Assembly: GCA_944331815.1 (NCBI GenBank)
Contig: CALVIQ010000080.1
Location: 1 to 9,214, forward strand
Direction of reading: 5' to 3'
From: an uncultured Bacilli bacterium
Lineage (GTDB): Bacteria > Bacillota_I > Bacilli_A > RF39 > UBA660
Length of the DNA: 9,214 bases
Part shown: in pieces, positions 6,132-9,214 of the stretch
Layout of the letters: each line of letters starts with the position of its first letter
Position numbering within the stretch: the stretch's first letter is position 1
Notes under the pieces: generated by a model
Told to the model about the DNA's origin: nothing
The model's database searches: none
Seen by the model: the letters and a program-made list of their open reading frames with translations, nothing else
Made by a program: the position numbers and the translations under genes

Positions 6132-6157
6132 AAAAAAAATGCTTATTCAGCATTTTT
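6132..6157 (-). terminator. Terminator of spoVG
   Basis: Stem AAAAATGCT / AGCATTTTT (9 bp) with loop GAATA, then a T-run to 6132. The TAA stop (6145-6143) lies at the loop and 3' arm. The T-run ends one base before the next promoter. Confidence 0.8.
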
Positions 6158-6400
6158 GTAAGCTTCTAATATTTTATCTTGGAACATCTTACGAGTTTCT
6201 TGGTTAATTGGATGAGCTATGTCACGATATTCCCCATTTGCTTTTTGACGGCTAGGCATAGCAATGAATAAACCATCATTACCTTCGATAATTCTAATAT
6301 CATGAATTGCAAAACAATCATCAATTAGAACAGATGCTTTCCCTCTCATTCTTGAATTTTCTTTTTCTTCTTTACGAACTGTAACTGATGTAATTTCCAT
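6143..6400 (-). CDS. spoVG: SpoVG, nucleic-acid-binding regulator of sporulation and division
   Basis: SpoVG is a small conserved protein, first found through a stage V sporulation defect in Bacillus and shown in several bacteria to bind DNA and RNA and to affect septation and cell-surface genes. The whole family core is visible in 85 residues: MEITSVTVRK, then KASVLIDDCFAIHDIRIIEG (21-40), the loop GLFIAMPSR (43-51) and RDIAHPIN (59-66). It is about ten residues shorter than the Bacillus protein, lacking the variable C-terminal tail. The ribosome site is AGAGG (6412-6408) within AGGGAGAGG. It has its own promoter and terminator, so it is a single-gene unit downstream of yabG-veg, although read-through from veg is possible. 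Confidence 0.96.
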   Translation of the reverse strand: MEITSVTVRKEEKENSRMRGKASVLIDDCFAIHDIRIIEGNDGLFIAMPSRQKANGEYRDIAHPINQETRKMFQDKILEAYKNAE

Positions 6401-6432
6401 TTAAAAACCTCTCCCTTCAGTATTACATTTTA

Positions 6433-6461
6433 AGTATATAATATTTTTAATAAAATTGCAA
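6433..6461 (-). promoter_or_regulatory. SigA-type promoter of spoVG
   Basis: TTGCAA (6461-6456), 17-base spacer, TATACT (6438-6433); predicted start near 6426, leader about 26 nt. In Bacillus spoVG uses SigH; the SigH pattern was not evident here. Confidence 0.7.
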
Positions 6462-6480
6462 GTGTTAATAATCAATTTTA
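6451..6480. repeat. Inverted repeat across the end of veg and the spoVG -35
   Basis: TAAAATTG (6451-6458) and CAATTTTA (6473-6480) are perfect 8-bp arms separated by 14 bases. The left arm includes half of the spoVG -35 and the right arm is in the last codons of veg. It may be a weak veg terminator or an operator, or be chance in A/T-rich DNA. Confidence 0.3.
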
Positions 6481-6674
6481 ATAGTTTTAGTTATTACATC
6501 TGTATAAGTAAATGATTTTTTGGAGTTATTATTTAATTCAACTAAAAAAACATTTTCATATAATTCTTTAATGGTCACTTTATATTTTTCATATTTATTC
6601 CTACCCAAATTATATTTAATAGTTACTTCTTCACCAATATAATCATTTAATTTACCTCTAACTTGACCTATCAT
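6465..6674 (-). CDS. veg: Veg family protein
   Basis: Veg is a small, strongly expressed protein of Firmicutes; in B. subtilis it is linked to biofilm formation through the SinR pathway, but its biochemical role is not established. The 69 residues align along the family's length: IGQVRGKLNDYIGEEVTIK, NLGRNKYEKY, then ENVFLVEL and the C-terminal SFTYTDVITKTIKI, matching the Bacillus pattern of VFVIQL and SYSYADILTETVEL. The variable C-terminal tail is missing. Its ATG overlaps the yabG stop as ATGA and no strong ribosome site is seen, so it is translated by coupling to yabG. In Bacillus veg also follows yabG but is known for a strong promoter of its own; none is obvious here. Confidence 0.92.
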   Translation of the reverse strand: MIGQVRGKLNDYIGEEVTIKYNLGRNKYEKYKVTIKELYENVFLVELNNNSKKSFTYTDVITKTIKIDY

Positions 6675-7450
6675 CTTGGATACCCCGTATACATTGTTCC
6701 TTTTGTAATAACCCCACCTATTCCATTTTTACCATACTTAGTATTTTCTATTATATCTTTTAAATCAATATCTTTTCTAACATCAGATAAACTCATTTTG
6801 GTAGCTATTATAGCTGGATCTAGAGCATGAATATTAACTCTTTTAGGAGAAGAAGCAAAATTAGCACCAGCTTTTATTAATTCTTCATAATCAGATTGAC
6901 AAGCACCAGCAATTATGATTAATTTATCATGACTTTTTTCAAATTTTCTAGCTTCTTTAATAGCTTTAACAAAATTATTACTATTTTTATAAGCACTTAT
7001 ATTATTTTGACTACCTTTTTTCTTATAATAAGCATCATGCCCAGTTATTACAATTATATTAGGATTATATTCTTCTAACCATTCTTTAATATATAATGGA
7101 ACATTTTCTTCTGTTTCATTTATTCCTTTTGCCCAAATATTGGCTTCTTTATAATAATCTAAACATCTATTTAAATAATCTAAGTCACTATCAATATGTA
7201 ATATTTTACCAGGAATATAAAAATAATCATCTCTATTTAAATCTATATTAGGTTTAATTCTTTCTTCAAATTGTTTATTTTCTTCATCAACACTTTCAAA
7301 TTTAACTAAATCATCCTTAAAACTATCAGCTACTAATCTAAGATTAACACCTTTTAAATAATATACATTATCAACTATATCAGTTATTTTAAACACTGTA
7401 TCGTGGTTGTAAGATTTTCTAGTAACTAAATCACCTATGTCAAAATTCAT
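6671..7450 (-). CDS. yabG: YabG, sporulation-specific cysteine protease
   Basis: YabG processes spore coat and cortex-associated proteins, acting in the mother cell. The 259-residue protein shows the family landmarks in order: GDLVTRKSYNHDTVFKI near the N-terminus, LKGVNLRLVADS, ILHIDSDLDYL, the block with VITGHDAYYKK (His138), IIIAGACQSDYEELIKAGAN with Cys184, SSPKRVNIHALDP, and GIGGVITKGTMYTGYPR at the C-terminus. His138 and Cys184 are the natural catalytic candidates. It is a little shorter than the roughly 290-residue Bacillus protein. A TTG at 7462 is in frame, but ATG at 7450 directly after GGGTGAT (7459-7453) is the better start. A promoter with SigE/SigK-like features precedes it, and veg overlaps its end. 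Its presence suggests the organism makes, or recently made, spores. Confidence 0.95.
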   Translation of the reverse strand: MNFDIGDLVTRKSYNHDTVFKITDIVDNVYYLKGVNLRLVADSFKDDLVKFESVDEENKQFEERIKPNIDLNRDDYFYIPGKILHIDSDLDYLNRCLDYYKEANIWAKGINETEENVPLYIKEWLEEYNPNIIVITGHDAYYKKKGSQNNISAYKNSNNFVKAIKEARKFEKSHDKLIIIAGACQSDYEELIKAGANFASSPKRVNIHALDPAIIATKMSLSDVRKDIDLKDIIENTKYGKNGIGGVITKGTMYTGYPR

Positions 7451-7465
7451 ATAATCACCCAACTA

Positions 7466-7494
7466 ATTATATGAAATATTGTTAATAAATATGA
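7466..7494 (-). promoter_or_regulatory. Mother-cell (SigE/SigK-like) promoter of yabG
   Basis: TCATATT (7494-7488), 14-base spacer, CATATAAT (7473-7466). This fits the SigE pattern KMATATT-N14-CATACAMT with one mismatch. A SigA reading is also possible (TATAAT at 7471-7466 with a poor -35). The predicted start near 7459 leaves a leader of about 9 nt. Confidence 0.55.
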
Positions 7495-7523
7495 AAGAAA
7501 TAAGGACTTAATCCTTATTTCTT
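7495..7523 (-). terminator. Hairpin at the end of the Hint-domain gene
   Basis: Perfect 12-bp stem (7495-7506 with 7512-7523) and five-base loop holding most of the TAA stop codon (7510-7508). The U-rich part lies in the 3' arm and the following bases are TCAT, so the usual T-run is weak. The base of the stem touches the yabG -35. Confidence 0.6.
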
Positions 7524-9214
7524 ATATCATCTTGTTCTAATCTTTTTATATATCCAAATATGTCTTTATCTAATGCAATATTATTCTTAGTAATATCTAA
7601 ATCTTGTTCTTTTAATCGTAATCCGTCAATCCATTTTTTTGAAATTCCAATTAATTCTTTATCTTCATTTAAATTCTTCTTAACTTTTTTAAATTTCATA
7701 TTTTCAATTTCATAAATATTATTAAATCTACAAGAAGTTAAAATATTATTTGTAAATAAATTAATGTGATAATTGGCGATAACATTACAATAATCAATAT
7801 TTTCATAAACTACTTTCTTTTCAACTAATGTTATTTCTTCACCTTTAGAATTAAATGTTGTTGTTCCAATCGGTGTATCATCAGTCATTGGATAAGTAAA
7901 CTTTCCTTTTTCTTTATTAAATATTCTGTGTTGATTAATTGTCTTCAAAACAGATCCATCACTAAATTTTAATAAATTATATTGATCAATCGTTTTTTGT
8001 TTCATAATCCATAATGGTTTAGCATAAGTAAATTTTCCAGCATCAAAATTCCAAACTAATACTAGATCATCATAAGTTAAATATTTTATTTTTTTTCTCT
8101 TTCTTTTTTTCTTCTTTTTATCATAAACAATAACTTCACTATCTGAACTTACACATGATACCCACATTAATCCTTTATACCAAGGAGTTGGATTGTAATC
8201 TTCATTTGTAAATTGAATATAAACAGTTCTATAACCTATTGCACCAGAACTTTCTTTTTGAATTAAATATTTTAATTTATTATTTTCATAAAATATATTA
8301 TATATTGTTGAAACTGAATTCAATGTTAAATTATAGTTTAAATCTTTTAATTTATAATAAACAATCTCGCTACATAAATTACTTAAATTACAATTATAAA
8401 CATTAACACCCTCGTATTCATCAAATAATTTCAAATCAATTTCGCCAACTATTTCTTCTCTTATTAAATCAACACTGGAAAATATTTCATACAATTTATT
8501 TGAATCAAAAGAATAAGGCAATGGTTGTTTTATTTGAATTAATCTTCTTTTAGTAATACAATTATTATGGCCATCACATGCTTTATATTCAATTATTTTA
8601 TCGGTCGGTAATCTATCAAATCCTCTTGTTTCAACATTTATTGTTTCTCCACTATTATCAATTACTGATACGCCTTCTAATAAATTAAATGACTCTAATT
8701 CACTACTAGATAATTTAGTATTGTCTGGAACAATTAAATCTGGTGGTGTTGTATCTCTTACAACTACTGTTCTTGTAATTTTTGATGTATATCCATTACT
8801 AGTAGCACTATAAATTACAGTATATGTACTATATTTAGTTACATCGATACTTCCTATTTCACTACCGTTTTCTTGATATGTTATATTTAACTCTACTTCA
8901 CTACCATCTTTTGATATTGCTTTTGTTCCTTTTTCTTCATATGAACTATTTATTTCTACATATTCAATATAATTGCCTTTCAATATAATAGTTGGTGCAT
9001 TTTCATTATATTCATTACTTAAATCAGTACCACTATTACCATCTACGTATATTTCATAATTATTATTTTTATAAGTTATGGTTATTACCATATCATTAGG
9101 TAATAATTCTCCTGTTTTTGGATTTCTACTATCTATTGCAACATATCCTGATTTTTTTAGTTCTAATAACGTAACAGTTATAGATTCATTTTCATTAACA
9201 GGTAACATATTCAA
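7508..9214 (-). CDS. C-terminal part of a surface protein: pilin-like segment, Ig-like domains and a Hint domain
   Basis: The N-terminus lies beyond the window; 568 residues are visible. Residues about 11-58 (TVTLLELKKSGYVAIDSRNPKTGELLPND) resemble the C-terminal half of prepilin-type surface proteins. Residues 74-153 look like a DUF5011-type Ig-like domain, followed by TTPPDL and a second one to about 228. Residues 229-350 are unassigned, with cysteine pairs at 213/219 and 275/281. From Cys354 to about Cys495 there is a Hint domain: the nucleophile-type Cys after WVS, SDSEV, an LTYDDLVLVWNFDAGKFTYA strand region, the block-B-like FSDGSVLKTINQHRIF (417-432), and YCNVIANYHINLFTNNILTSC at the end, where canonical inteins have HN before the junction. 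A ten-residue basic run (366-375) interrupts the start of the domain. A 70-residue tail follows. Secretion and self-cleavage are inferred. TTG at 9214 is only the first codon visible. Confidence 0.6.
   Translation of the reverse strand: MNMLPVNENESITVTLLELKKSGYVAIDSRNPKTGELLPNDMVITITYKNNNYEIYVDGNSGTDLSNEYNENAPTIILKGNYIEYVEINSSYEEKGTKAISKDGSEVELNITYQENGSEIGSIDVTKYSTYTVIYSATSNGYTSKITRTVVVRDTTPPDLIVPDNTKLSSSELESFNLLEGVSVIDNSGETINVETRGFDRLPTDKIIEYKACDGHNNCITKRRLIQIKQPLPYSFDSNKLYEIFSSVDLIREEIVGEIDLKLFDEYEGVNVYNCNLSNLCSEIVYYKLKDLNYNLTLNSVSTIYNIFYENNKLKYLIQKESSGAIGYRTVYIQFTNEDYNPTPWYKGLMWVSCVSSDSEVIVYDKKKKKRKRKKIKYLTYDDLVLVWNFDAGKFTYAKPLWIMKQKTIDQYNLLKFSDGSVLKTINQHRIFNKEKGKFTYPMTDDTPIGTTTFNSKGEEITLVEKKVVYENIDYCNVIANYHINLFTNNILTSCRFNNIYEIENMKFKKVKKNLNEDKELIGISKKWIDGLRLKEQDLDITKNNIALDKDIFGYIKRLEQDDIRNKD

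Noticed and set aside
6401..6464. Riboswitch or other structured leader before spoVG, tig or other genes
   Set aside because: All upstream regions are under about 95 bases and filled by promoters, ribosome sites and terminators; no tRNA or riboswitch-like fold was seen in the window.
7730..8155. Ordinary self-splicing intein
   Set aside because: No HN before the C-terminal junction, no homing endonuclease, and the flanks are not a conserved enzyme split by an insertion.

Overview
The window is a compact, very A+T-rich stretch (I estimate 25-30% G+C by eye) with every gene on the minus strand. SpoVG, Veg and YabG, the yrrN-yrrO-greA order, strong AAGGAGG-type ribosome sites and a sporulation-type promoter before yabG point to a low-GC, probably endospore-forming member of the Bacillota, perhaps an uncultured gut lineage near the base of the Bacilli. 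TGA is used as stop by three genes, so this is not a mycoplasma-type genetic code. There is no gene-free stretch longer than 300 bases.

Read in the direction of transcription (high to low coordinates): (1) 9214-7508, the C-terminal 568 codons of a secreted or surface protein with pilin-like sequence, Ig-like domains and a C-terminal Hint (intein/hedgehog-type) domain. (2) yabG, veg and spoVG, a cluster also found in Bacillus; yabG and veg overlap by ATGA, and spoVG has its own promoter. (3) A two-gene operon (6106-4575) of unknown proteins that I read as MTERF-like helical-repeat proteins; the second carries six nearly identical 26-residue repeats. (4) trhP1 and trhP2 (tRNA U34 hydroxylation, U32 family) followed by greA. 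(5) tig (trigger factor). (6) rsmD (16S rRNA m2G966 methyltransferase). (7) At the left edge, the first ten codons of a probable TnpB of an IS200/IS605-type element.

Transcription units are short and well marked. Six hairpins at gene ends (five with clear T-runs) and seven promoter-like sequences can be placed. Several promoters sit directly against the preceding terminator, and their predicted start points fall on the Shine-Dalgarno sequence, giving leaders of only about 9-14 nt. The conserved clusters serve sporulation, translation and transcript elongation. The least explained parts are the MTERF-like operon between two conserved clusters and the Hint-containing surface protein upstream of yabG.
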